From assembly GCA_041665185.1 (NCBI GenBank), contig JBAYJH010000223.1:1-8191 (forward strand): a DNA stretch of 8,191 nucleotides, in the 5' to 3' direction. Origin of the DNA: JACRAR01 sp041665185. GTDB lineage: Bacteria > Pseudomonadota > Gammaproteobacteria > Burkholderiales > Rhodocyclaceae. This document shows positions 1 to 7,117 of the stretch, piece by piece. Numbering within the stretch: position 1 is the stretch's first letter; each line of letters begins with the position of its first letter. The notes under the pieces were generated by a model that was not told the DNA's origin, ran no database searches, and worked only from the letters and a program-made list of their open reading frames with translations. A program made the position numbers and the translations under genes.

Positions 1-1363
1 GCGTTTCGTCGATGACGGCACGGTAGCGATACGCCCGCAGAGCCGCCTGCGCATCGAGGATTTCCACTACGACCCGGCCAATCCGCGTGAGAACCGGATC
101 AAGTTCTCGCTGGAGCAAGGCACGCTGCGTTCCATCACCGGTCGTGCCGGTGAGGCGGCCAAGGACCGTTATCGGCTCAATACGCCGATAGCCGCGATCG
201 GCATCAAGGGCACCGATTTCATCGTGCAGGTCGCCAACGACACCACGCGGGTGGCGGTGAACAGCGGAGCGATCGTCCTCGCCCCGCTGGGCGAAGGCTG
301 TCCGGCCAATGCACTGGGGGCCTGTAGCACCGCCGGCGCGCGCGAACTATCGGCGGCGATGGTTGGCCGTTACCTGGAGTTGAAGGCGCGCTACAGCGTC
401 CCTGAATTGATCCAGATCGATCCCAGCTCGACATTCCCCGACCGCAACGGCGCGCCGCTTTCCGATGAGTCCAAAGGCGGCCGGGCGCGCCGCACAACCT
501 CGGGCACAACCTCGAGCGCGGCTTCGACCCCCGAAGGAATGCCGCTTGCCGGTCCCGCCAATACAAACCCTCCTGCCGGCTCTGGCGGCAACTCAAGTGT
601 CGGCCCCGGCAATATTGCCATCACTATCACTGACACGACTGCCCAGGCGACACTGACCCCGGTGGTTGTTCCCAAGCCGGCGCCGACGCCGGTCCCTGTT
701 CCAGATCCGACCCCGGTTCCCACGCCGGACCCGACGCCGGTTCCTGCCCCGCCCCCCGTTCCGACGCCGGTTCCTACCCCGACCCCAGTCCCCGTCCCGG
801 AGCCAACCCCGGTCCCGACACCCGTACCGTTGCCGGTCGCACTGCCTGAACTGCCGGTCGTGCCGCAAATCTGGTGGGGTCGCTGGGGGGAATACGCCAA
901 ATTGTCCGTACCCGGATCCGCCACGTTTGCCGATCAATTCGCCGTAGCTGGGCGCGAAGCTGCAACCGGCAACAGCGTCTTCGGCATGTTGCGCGAAACG
1001 GCCATCGTCTCCCGGTTGCCGGCGAGCGGCCAGGCGAACTTCAACCTGGCGCGATCGGAGGTCTACGTCGTCCAAGGCAAGCAACTGACCGCGGCAGCCG
1101 TGGTCGGCGCCAACTTGAGCATGGATTTCGATGCCCGGCGTTTCGCCACCTCGCTGTCCGTCCTTCCACCCGATATGAACGTGCAGAGCCTGAGCTCCAA
1201 GGGCTTTATCCAGGCTGATGGCCGCTTCAATTCGGATAACGGGCAGGCGATGAGCGTTCTGGGTGCGATCACCTACGCAAGCGGGCGGCAGGCGGGTTAT
1301 GTCTTCCAGCAGCCTCAGGACGCCGGCAAGATGCTCTCCGGCGCTACCCTCTGGGTGCGCTGA
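1..1363 (+). CDS. FecR-domain protein with Pro-rich linker and TbpB-like C-terminal domain (5' end missing)
   Basis: The reading frame is open from the left edge, so the true start and any signal peptide or lipobox lie outside; 453 residues are visible. Residues 1-90 match the FecR fold pattern: a D-G-T-V-A-I-R-P-Q-S-R-L start, a strand L-R-S-I-T-G-R, then N-T-P-I-A-A-I-G-I-K-G-T-D-F (GIKGTDF at 200-220) and a final T-R-V-A-V-N-S-G. FecR domains of this kind occur in periplasmic or surface proteins and are not necessarily iron regulators. A CX7C pair (C100, C108) follows, then a helical stretch (about 112-142), a low-complexity region, and a 69-residue linker of P-V/T/D repeats (659-865). The last 165 residues (866-1360) are beta-rich: W-W-G-R-W-G-E-Y, then L-S-M-D-F, G-F-I-Q-A-D-G-R-F, A-G-Y-V-F and a terminal G-A-T-L-W-V-R. 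That succession resembles the eight-stranded barrel of TbpB-like Slam substrates (inference). The next gene, a Slam-like barrel, begins 18 nt downstream. FecR is well supported; the barrel assignment is moderate. Confidence 0.85.
   Translation, partial: RFVDDGTVAIRPQSRLRIEDFHYDPANPRENRIKFSLEQGTLRSITGRAGEAAKDRYRLNTPIAAIGIKGTDFIVQVANDTTRVAVNSGAIVLAPLGEGCPANALGACSTAGARELSAAMVGRYLELKARYSVPELIQIDPSSTFPDRNGAPLSDESKGGRARRTTSGTTSSAASTPEGMPLAGPANTNPPAGSGGNSSVGPGNIAITITDTTAQATLTPVVVPKPAPTPVPVPDPTPVPTPDPTPVPAPPPVPTPVPTPTPVPVPEPTPVPTPVPLPVALPELPVVPQIWWGRWGEYAKLSVPGSATFADQFAVAGREAATGNSVFGMLRETAIVSRLPASGQANFNLARSEVYVVQGKQLTAAAVVGANLSMDFDARRFATSLSVLPPDMNVQSLSSKGFIQADGRFNSDNGQAMSVLGAITYASGRQAGYVFQQPQDAGKMLSGATLWVR
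659..865 (+). repeat. Pro-Val-Thr repeat linker within the FecR-domain gene
   Basis: This stretch encodes about 69 residues built from short P-x-P-x units (PTPVPVP, PDPTPVPTP, PAPPPVPTP, PEPTPVPTP). The DNA is a degenerate C/G-rich repeat around ccgacgccggttcc. Such extended polyproline-like spacers usually hold two folded domains apart or span the periplasm or cell wall. Here it separates the FecR domain from the C-terminal beta domain. Repeat number probably varies between strains. The complement reads as an artefactual Gly-rich frame. Confidence 0.85.
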
Positions 1364-1381
1364 CGATTTTGGTACGTTGAT

Positions 1382-2695
1382 GTGCGGTTGCCCGGTTTCC
1401 TCATTGCCGTGCTGGCGGGCGGCTGGATTGGCCAGGTTTTCGCGCAGTCGCCCGCGCAGGTAACTGTACCTGATAAGGGCCAGGAATCGACGGCACCTTC
1501 GGCCCGCACGGTAGATCAATTGCCGGACGCGACCGCGCTGATGCGCGAAGGCCGCTATGCCGAAGCCGAAATCGAGCTTGAGCGCCTGGTCATGGCTGAG
1601 CCCCGGAATGCTGGCGCTTGGCTCGACTTCGGTCTGTGCCGCTATGCCCTGGGGCATTTTGAAGAATCGCAGGCCATATTCGACGCCGTCGAGCGCGAGT
1701 TTTCGCCGTCCCCGGCAATTCGAGCATTGATCGCCAATTACCGGCGCCCCAAGCCACCCCCGTCGCCTCAGCCGCAAGCCAGGCGCTGGAACGCCGATGT
1801 CGCGTTGTGGGCGGGCCGCGAAACCAACGCCAACGCCGGTCTGCGGTTGAACAGTCTCACCCTCACCTTTCCCGACACGACGGCAACTACCGAACTCGCC
1901 ATCGACCCCCGTTATCAGGCGCGAGCTTCATCGACCTGGCAAGTGGAAGCCCATGCGGAAGGGGAGACCCCGCTCGGGGATAGTGGCATCAACCTGCTGG
2001 CGATCGGTGAATGGCGCGATCGCCATACCCCCGCTGCCGCCGATTTTGGAACGCGCCAATTCCAGGCCTTCGTGGGCTTGCGCGGCGCCCTGTGGCGGTC
2101 GGATGAGGCAACCTCTGCTTCGACGCAATTGGCGCTATGGGCCGGTCGCCAGAACGCTTCATTGGGAGGACAAAATCTGCTCGACAACAACCGCCTGCTG
2201 GCCACCCTGGAGCGGCGGGTGGCGGCCTGCCAGGCGCGCGGGGGAGGCGAAGTCGAACAACGGCGCTACCCCATCCAGCCGGCTTTGGACGGTCGCTACC
2301 AGGGCGTTCTCGGCAGCCTCGGTTGTCCGCTGGGCGGTAGCCAGATCTTCCTCACCATGCGTTACGGCAGTGACCGGCCAGATGCTTTTCGGGCGGGCGG
2401 CGTCCAGACCCGCGGCGAACTCGCGGCGACCCTACAGCGGCCACTTTTCGAAGCAGGCCGGCTTGAATTGTCCCTGAACCAATCCCATCAGTCGGACCGG
2501 GAATCCTATAGCGTGCTGCTCGGCGATATCCCCCGCCGCATCGACCGCCATGGGCTATCGCTTGAATACGCCCAGGGAATGGATGCCGGCTGGGAGTGGT
2601 CGGTGCGCGGCGAGACCTGGATGCAGACATCGAACATCGAATTGTTCCGTATCCGCAGCAGCACCTTGCTGGCGGGATTGCGTAAGCGATTTTGA
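1382..2695 (+). CDS. Slam-like (DUF560-type) outer-membrane protein: TPR plus beta-barrel
   Basis: The product is 437 residues. The start is GTG at 1382: it is the only start that keeps a clean Sec signal peptide (M-R-L-P-G-F-L-I-A-V-L-A-G-G, cleavage likely after V-F-A before Q-S, near residue 22). There is no convincing Shine-Dalgarno, and the upstream stop is 18 nt away in the same frame, so translational coupling is likely. Residues about 50-120 form a TPR region (M-R-E-G-R-Y-A-E-A-E-I-E-L-E-R-L; F-G-L-C-R-Y-A-L-G-H-F-E-E-S). From about 135 to the end there are alternating strands ending in a terminal Phe (G-L-R-K-R-F), typical of an outer-membrane barrel recognised by BAM. The first strand has W-A-G-R-E-T-N-A-N, the 'G-x-(D/E)-(S/T)-N-x-N' pattern common at the start of DUF560 and related barrels. 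The family translocates or displays surface lipoproteins in Neisseria. C283 and C315 may form a disulfide in a loop; C86 lies in the TPR part. A generic TPR-porin is the alternative. Confidence 0.75.
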   Translation: MRLPGFLIAVLAGGWIGQVFAQSPAQVTVPDKGQESTAPSARTVDQLPDATALMREGRYAEAEIELERLVMAEPRNAGAWLDFGLCRYALGHFEESQAIFDAVEREFSPSPAIRALIANYRRPKPPPSPQPQARRWNADVALWAGRETNANAGLRLNSLTLTFPDTTATTELAIDPRYQARASSTWQVEAHAEGETPLGDSGINLLAIGEWRDRHTPAAADFGTRQFQAFVGLRGALWRSDEATSASTQLALWAGRQNASLGGQNLLDNNRLLATLERRVAACQARGGGEVEQRRYPIQPALDGRYQGVLGSLGCPLGGSQIFLTMRYGSDRPDAFRAGGVQTRGELAATLQRPLFEAGRLELSLNQSHQSDRESYSVLLGDIPRRIDRHGLSLEYAQGMDAGWEWSVRGETWMQTSNIELFRIRSSTLLAGLRKRF

Positions 2696-2785
2696 CGGTA
2701 ACCGGGGATCGACCGCGCCGACGTGCGGTCAAGGGCACCGCTAAACTGAAGTAAGCGCCAATAAAGCCCCTCAAATATCATCATC

Positions 2786-2808
2786 AATTTGCAAATTTAT
2801 GCTAGTAT
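2786..2808 (+). promoter_or_regulatory. Candidate extended -10 promoter with adjoining 12-bp palindrome
   Basis: AATTTGCAAATT (2786-2797) is a perfect 12-bp palindrome. Two bases later comes TGC-TAGTAT (2800-2808), an extended -10: the TGn motif followed by a hexamer matching TATAAT at four positions. No good -35 is present at 16-18 bp spacing, as is common for extended -10 promoters. If used, transcription would begin near 2815, giving a leader of about 275 nt. The palindrome overlaps the polymerase footprint and could be an operator, but AT-rich palindromes also arise by chance. Confidence 0.4.
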
Positions 2809-2922
2809 CGCCCCCGGTGTGCGCTGCTGCGCCCCGTTTGCTGCGTCGGCTTGCCGGGTTGTTATTGCTGGATCCCTACCCGATCACTGGGTAGCCAGGC
2901 AGATTGAACGCTTCGATTCAGC

Positions 2923-2940
2923 GTGTGACCCCAATCACAC
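2923..2940. promoter_or_regulatory. CRP-type binding site (perfect TGTGA-N6-TCACA)
   Basis: GTGTGA-CCCCAA-TCACAC is a perfect inverted repeat of 6 bp arms. Its core is exactly the consensus bound by cAMP receptor protein and relatives such as Vfr: TGTGA, six bases, TCACA. Its centre, 2931.5, lies 41.5 bp before position 2973, and a four-of-six -10 match (TAAAGT, 2961-2966) would place a start near 2973. This is the classical class II activation geometry. That a CRP homologue exists in this organism is an assumption. Confidence 0.65.
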
Positions 2941-2960
2941 ACAACTTGCTGTCGATGGCA

Positions 2961-2966
2961 TAAAGT
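2961..2966 (+). promoter_or_regulatory. Candidate -10 element placed for class II CRP activation
   Basis: TAAAGT matches TATAAT at four of six positions and would give a start near 2973, exactly 41.5 bp from the centre of the CRP-type palindrome. No -35 match is expected in a class II promoter, because the activator covers that region. The hexamer alone is weak; its support comes from spacing. Confidence 0.4.
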
Positions 2967-2991
2967 GCGCAACAGGTAGCGTGGAACAAGA

Positions 2992-3021
2992 TTTAGAACT
3001 GTAATAAGAAAGCGGTATAAG
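2992..3021 (+). promoter_or_regulatory. Alternative sigma70-like promoter TTTAGA-N18-TATAAG
   Basis: TATAAG (3016-3021) matches the -10 consensus at five of six positions, and TTTAGA (2992-2997) matches the -35 at four, with an 18-bp spacer. Transcription would start near 3028, leaving a leader of about 60 nt before the ATG at 3090. The CRP-type site would then sit near -96, still within the range seen for distant class I sites. This is the best hexamer in the leader, but only transcript mapping can choose between the candidates. Confidence 0.4.
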
Positions 3022-3074
3022 TACGGGTAGCAACATGGCAGCACTGCTTGGCGCACCCAATCAATTCAACTCGC

Positions 3075-3081
3075 AAAGGAG
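3075..3081 (+). promoter_or_regulatory. Strong Shine-Dalgarno that fixes the start at 3090
   Basis: AAAGGAG ends 8 nt before ATG at 3090-3092. This is near-ideal complementarity and spacing, and it makes the longer reading from TTG at 3048 unlikely. The strength of the site fits a protein made in large amounts, such as a surface-layer protein. Confidence 0.9.
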
Positions 3082-3089
3082 CATCACAC

Positions 3090-6000
3090 ATGGCGTATTT
3101 AACTGATTTCAGTACCAACGGGCAGAAAACTGTAAAGCTGCTGGCAACCAATCTGGGGATCGCTGCAACCAACGACCTCGTCACAGCGGGTGCCGCCGCC
3201 TATGCAGCGGGCGCCACGGATGCGCAAATCCTGGACGTGCTTTTCGCCAATGCCGTGGTCCAGGGCAAGCAGCCGAAGCTGGGCTCCAACTACTCGGACA
3301 CGGCTTTTGTAACGCAACTGCTCGACAACATTCTCGGCGCGGTGACAGTCGATGCGACCGTCAAGGCCGGCTGGGTTACCACGTACGCGGCAGAACTCAC
3401 TGCTGGCATCACGGCTGGCACCTACGCGAGCCGCGGCGCCTTCGCGGTATACCTGAATGGCGTATTTCTGCCTGCCACCGCACCCGCTGCCGGCACTCCG
3501 GAAGCCCTCGTGTTCGCCGGCCTTGAGAATCGTTGGGAAGTGTCTGCGGCCTACGCCCAGTCGTCCTCCGGTGCGAGCTTCACGTCCATGACCCAGGTTA
3601 CGACCCCGGTCGCTACGGTGACTAACGATGTTGCCAGCGTCGCCACCTCCATCGCGGGCAACGCGCCGGTCCAAAGCTTTACGCTCACCACGAGTGCGGA
3701 TACGACATTGACGGGTGGGGCTGGAAACGACAGCTACACGGCTACGATTGGTACGGACGCCTTGGCTGCCAATGGTTCGACGCTGAATGCCGGCGACGTG
3801 CTGACGGGTGGAACTGGTGCTACCGACGCCCTGAATCTAAGCATCGCGGGGACGGCTTCTGGTGCTGCGGACAAGACGACGGCAGCCTTTACGATGACCG
3901 GCGTCGAGAGACTTAATCTTTCCAACTACCAGACACTCGACACATCGAACAACGTCATCGACATGTCGCAGTCTACCGGCGTGACCACTATTGCTTTGAC
4001 TGGCAGTGCCACTTCCGGTGACACTTCGCTTACCAGCTTGGCTGCTATCGCTACGGTCGAAATGGGCAATGGCGGGGGCGACCTGCTGATCGGTTATGCA
4101 GCGGCCGCAGTCGTCGGCACTGCCGACGCGCAAACCCTGACTCTGAAAGGTCAAACGACCAGCGAATTCCAGGTGAATGGCATCGAGACCCTGAACATCG
4201 CTTCGGATACCTCCGCCAATACCATTGCCATCAGTGATGGTACAACCCGGACGATCGCAACCATCAATGTGACCGGCAGCCAGAACCTGACCCTGACGGA
4301 AGGCACCAACGCCCCCACCGCGGTGACCAGGATTGATGCCTCCGCCCTCACCGGCAAGCTGACGGCGACCACAGGATCCGGCGCGCAGAACATGTCGATC
4401 ACCGGCGGTACCGGCAACGACACGGTTACTTTCTCGGCCAACACCTTTACCTCCGGCGATTCGGTTGACGGCGGTTCGGGTACCGATACCCTGAGTATCG
4501 CCACTGCCATTACCACGGCGGCCACCCTGGCCAACGTCACCAACGTTGAAACCCTGAAGATCACGGGTGCAAACAGCGTGACCCTGGCGGCCAACATCTC
4601 CGCCACCACCTTCGACACGACTGACGCATCGGTTGCCAGCACACTCACTTTCAACAGCGGCTACACCAATGCCACCACCGCTTCGATCGATGCAACCGAC
4701 GTTGTGGTTAACAGCAGCGCCAACGCTGCGCTCACTGTCAATTTCACCGCTGCCGATGCGGTGACCGTCACCGGCGGCACAGGTACGGACACGCTGAATA
4801 TTACGGCGGACAGTGGAACCGTGACTTTTGCGAGCAAGATTACCGCGGTCGATTCCATCACCATCGTCGATGGCGGCGATGCGACGGCCACCGCCGGTAG
4901 CGATGTCATCCTGAACCTGGGTGCTTACGCCACGGCTTTGACCATCAACGCTTCCGCCCTGGATGCGGCGAACTCCGGCGCCACCAATACCACCAGCGAA
5001 AATCTGACGGTGGATGGTGCTACTGCAACGGTGAACCTGAACATTACCGGCGGCGCCGGTGCGGACTCGATCACCGGCGGTACCAAGAATGACACCATCA
5101 GCACCGGCGACGGCAACGACACCATCACCATGGGCGCCAACCTGACCACCAACGACACCATCGACGGCGGTTCTGGAACCGATACCCTGTCCGTGAGTTC
5201 CCTGGCGGCCACTGGCTTGACCAATGTCACCAATGTGGAGAACCTCGCGCTGTCTGGCGCGGCTTCGGCGGCGACCCTTGCCTCCAACCTGGCATTCACC
5301 ACGGTCAGCATGACACAGGATACCAACGTTGCTCAGACACTGACCCTCGCCACGGGGTATACCAATGCGACGACCGTCTCTGTTGACAGGGGCGACAAAG
5401 TGGTCAACTCGGCAAACGTTGCTTTGACCGTTACGGCGAATGCCTTGAATATGGAAACCGCCGGCTTGTTGGTCACCATTACGGGCGGTACCGGGACCGA
5501 TACTTTGAATATCACCGCCGACGGCTTGACCGCCAGCACCGGTATCGTGGATTTCACTAACATCACCAGTGTGAACACCATCACTATTGTTGATAAAGGG
5601 GATAGCTCAACGACAGCAGGCGGTGACATAGGCCTGAACCTGGGTTCGTACGGCACAGCGCTGACCATCGATGCAGCGGCTATGGACGCAGCCGATGCGA
5701 CACTGAGCGGTGAATTTGCCACTGCGGAAGTGTTGACCGTCACCGGTACCTCGGTGACCAAAGCGCTGACTATCACGGTCGGTGCGGGTGGCAGCACCAT
5801 CTCCACCGGCACAGGCGCGTATAACGACGTCGTGACGGGCGGTGCGGGTGTTGATGCAATCACTTCCGGTGCTGGTAACGATAACTACAGCCTTGGTGCT
5901 GGTGCCGATACCATCAACATGTCCACGTTCTTTGACAACAACGATACGCTGGCTGGTGGTGACGGCACTGACGTGCTTACGCTCGGCGCTACATCGACTG

Positions 6001-7094
6001 ACACCAGTTACATAAACGTCACTTCGATGAATACCCTGACGTCTGGGGCGACTGGGTTGACCCACACGCTGTCAACCTATGCGAATGCCGCCGGCATAAC
6101 GACCATTAACACTTTCGCAGGAACGGCCACAGGCACCACCACCACCGTAAATGCGACAGGGATGACGTCGAACTTGACAATCAACGCCAACGCTATTGCT
6201 ACGAACAACAATGACCTTCTGACGGGTGGTTCGGGGAACGATAACTTCAAATTTTCCGGGACAGTCGGCTTTGAATCGGGCGACTCGGTTACCGGCGGTA
6301 CGGGCACAGACACTCTGACTCTCACTCTCGGTACGACTGCCGGCACTACCGCGACCATAACCACTACCAACGTGACGACGATTGAAAACATCACCGTCAC
6401 AACCGCGACCACTGGCGTTAATCTTGGCAATTTCGTGATCTGGGACGGTACGTTTGTCGGAGTGACCGGTGCGACCATCAACGCAGGCGGCATTACTAGC
6501 ACCGGTACGGCCTACATCGATGCGTCTGCGGAGACCGATTCAACGCTCGTGATCACCGGTGGGACGGGGGGCGGCGCCAACACCCTGTACGGTGGAGCCG
6601 GTTCCGATACCATCACCGGCGGCACCGTTGCGGATACGATTCGTGGCGGCTTGGGCGCTGATATCATGGCCGGCGGAACGGGGTCGGATTACTTCCATTA
6701 CAACGGTACCGGATTTGAGACTGGTTCCGTATCTCCCGCGGTCGTGTACTACGGCGGCACCGTGGTGGCAGGTACCTCTGTCAGCACGTCCGGCCTGGAC
6801 AAGATCACCGACTTTGCTACGGGCGACAGGATCGATACCAATTCGACCCTCGCTGCTTCTTCCGCCAGTAATTCGGTCGGATCTATCTGGTCGGCGGTGA
6901 GCGGTTACTTGAAGGGAACCTACGACTCCACAGCGGCAACGTTTACCTTCTCGACAAGTGGCACCGACTCGTTGTTCGTGTATGACTTCGATGGCAATAC
7001 TGCAACAAGCGACCTGCGTGGTATTGTTCTGGTCGGTTATGTTGATGCCGGTACCGCCGACACGTCGGGCACTTCTCTGGTGGCTGTCGCTTAA
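3090..7094 (+). CDS. S-layer-like / RTX-like secreted beta-strand-repeat protein
   Basis: The product is 1334 residues from the ATG with the strong ribosome site. It has no signal peptide (M-A-Y-L-T-D-F-S-T-N-G-Q-K) and I find no cysteine, both usual for type I-secreted S-layer and RTX proteins such as Caulobacter RsaA. Residues 1-150 are helical, with a DUF4214-like flavour (F-V-T-Q-L-L-D-N-I-L-G ... G-W-V-T-T-Y-A-A-E-L-T-A-G), possibly the cell-surface anchor. Residues about 200-1150 are Thr/Ala/Gly/Asn-rich strands with scattered RTX-like turns GGxGxD (near residues 209, 240, 439, 461, 562, 654, 663, 693, 799, 917, 956, 1046, 1069) and a recurring G-T-D-T-L ... V-T-N-V-E-x-L unit. Residues 1157-1205 form a compact nonapeptide array likely to bind calcium. 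Then comes D-K-I-T-D-F-A-T-G-D-R-I-D (from 1237) and a tail ending in S-L-V-A-V-A, like a type I secretion signal. No ABC exporter is in view. It is probably a surface-layer protein or large adhesin; the two cannot be separated here. Confidence 0.85.
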   Translation: MAYLTDFSTNGQKTVKLLATNLGIAATNDLVTAGAAAYAAGATDAQILDVLFANAVVQGKQPKLGSNYSDTAFVTQLLDNILGAVTVDATVKAGWVTTYAAELTAGITAGTYASRGAFAVYLNGVFLPATAPAAGTPEALVFAGLENRWEVSAAYAQSSSGASFTSMTQVTTPVATVTNDVASVATSIAGNAPVQSFTLTTSADTTLTGGAGNDSYTATIGTDALAANGSTLNAGDVLTGGTGATDALNLSIAGTASGAADKTTAAFTMTGVERLNLSNYQTLDTSNNVIDMSQSTGVTTIALTGSATSGDTSLTSLAAIATVEMGNGGGDLLIGYAAAAVVGTADAQTLTLKGQTTSEFQVNGIETLNIASDTSANTIAISDGTTRTIATINVTGSQNLTLTEGTNAPTAVTRIDASALTGKLTATTGSGAQNMSITGGTGNDTVTFSANTFTSGDSVDGGSGTDTLSIATAITTAATLANVTNVETLKITGANSVTLAANISATTFDTTDASVASTLTFNSGYTNATTASIDATDVVVNSSANAALTVNFTAADAVTVTGGTGTDTLNITADSGTVTFASKITAVDSITIVDGGDATATAGSDVILNLGAYATALTINASALDAANSGATNTTSENLTVDGATATVNLNITGGAGADSITGGTKNDTISTGDGNDTITMGANLTTNDTIDGGSGTDTLSVSSLAATGLTNVTNVENLALSGAASAATLASNLAFTTVSMTQDTNVAQTLTLATGYTNATTVSVDRGDKVVNSANVALTVTANALNMETAGLLVTITGGTGTDTLNITADGLTASTGIVDFTNITSVNTITIVDKGDSSTTAGGDIGLNLGSYGTALTIDAAAMDAADATLSGEFATAEVLTVTGTSVTKALTITVGAGGSTISTGTGAYNDVVTGGAGVDAITSGAGNDNYSLGAGADTINMSTFFDNNDTLAGGDGTDVLTLGATSTDTSYINVTSMNTLTSGATGLTHTLSTYANAAGITTINTFAGTATGTTTTVNATGMTSNLTINANAIATNNNDLLTGGSGNDNFKFSGTVGFESGDSVTGGTGTDTLTLTLGTTAGTTATITTTNVTTIENITVTTATTGVNLGNFVIWDGTFVGVTGATINAGGITSTGTAYIDASAETDSTLVITGGTGGGANTLYGGAGSDTITGGTVADTIRGGLGADIMAGGTGSDYFHYNGTGFETGSVSPAVVYYGGTVVAGTSVSTSGLDKITDFATGDRIDTNSTLAASSASNSVGSIWSAVSGYLKGTYDSTAATFTFSTSGTDSLFVYDFDGNTATSDLRGIVLVGYVDAGTADTSGTSLVAVA
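4404..5780 (+). repeat. Internal tandem duplication in the S-layer-like protein
   Basis: Two diverged units of about 215-235 residues lie head to tail: residues 439-653 and 663-897. Matching landmarks in the same order are GGTGNDTV/GGTKNDTI, DGGSGTDTLS (461 and 693), NVTNVE, a G-Y-T-N-A-T-T motif, V-V-N-S, TGGTGTDTLNITAD (562 and 799), I-T-I-V-D and L-N-L-G-(A/S)-Y-(A/G)-T-A-L-T-I (608 and 849). The offset grows from 224 to 241 residues because of small insertions, including one extra nonapeptide in the second copy. Divergence at third positions suggests an old duplication. Confidence 0.85.
6558..6704 (+). repeat. C-terminal RTX-type nonapeptide array
   Basis: About five consecutive GGxGxDxIx-like turns run from residue 1157 to 1205: GGTGGGANTL, YGGAGSDTI, TGGTVADTI, RGGLGADIM, AGGTGSDYF. 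This is the only uninterrupted nonapeptide block in the protein; elsewhere the turns are single or paired. By family precedent such blocks form a calcium-bound beta-roll that folds outside the cell and precedes the C-terminal export signal. The second and third turns lack some canonical Gly/Asp positions, so calcium stoichiometry may be low. Confidence 0.75.
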
Positions 7095-7117
7095 GCCAGA
7101 CTCGTTTAGACGCAGTG

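Larger units (their letters stand above)
2696..3089 (+). promoter_or_regulatory. Intergenic control region and 5' leader of the S-layer-like gene
   Basis: These 394 nt contain no credible gene; the small frames here lack ribosome sites and family resemblance. The region is more AT-rich at 2755-2810 and 2985-3090 than the flanking genes. It holds, in order: a weak hairpin without a T tract (2711-2730), a 12-bp palindrome (2786-2797), an extended -10 (2800-2808), a small hairpin TACCC/GGGTA (2877-2893), a CRP-type palindrome (2923-2940), candidate -10 elements at 2961-2966 and 3016-3021, and the Shine-Dalgarno at 3075-3081. The size and density of sites suggest that the large downstream gene has its own, regulated promoter rather than being read only from the upstream pair. 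Confidence 0.7.

Noticed and set aside
391..924. Gly-Thr-Val repeat protein on the - strand
   Set aside because: It is the complement of the Pro-Val-Thr linker; the repeat pattern is imposed by the real gene.
593..1777. 394-residue open frame on the - strand
   Set aside because: It is Arg/Gly-rich, lies opposite the FecR gene and the start of the Slam-like gene, has no recognisable domain, and exists because the GC-rich coding strand lacks stops in complement.
2711..2730. Hairpin GACCGC/GCGGTC as terminator of the Slam-like gene
   Set aside because: Only six base pairs with an 8-nt loop, and no T tract follows; not a convincing intrinsic terminator.
2789..3004. 71-residue frame on the + strand in the intergenic region
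   Set aside because: TTG start inside the AT-rich palindrome, no ribosome site, no family resemblance, and it runs through the promoter elements.
3048..3089. Longer start (TTG at 3048) for the S-layer-like protein
   Set aside because: The ideal Shine-Dalgarno at 3075-3081 points to ATG 3090; the 14 extra residues would have no ribosome site.
4151..6502. Several Val/Pro-rich frames on the - strand inside the S-layer-like gene
   Set aside because: They mirror the Thr/Gly/Asn codons of the true gene, share no domain and have no ribosome sites.
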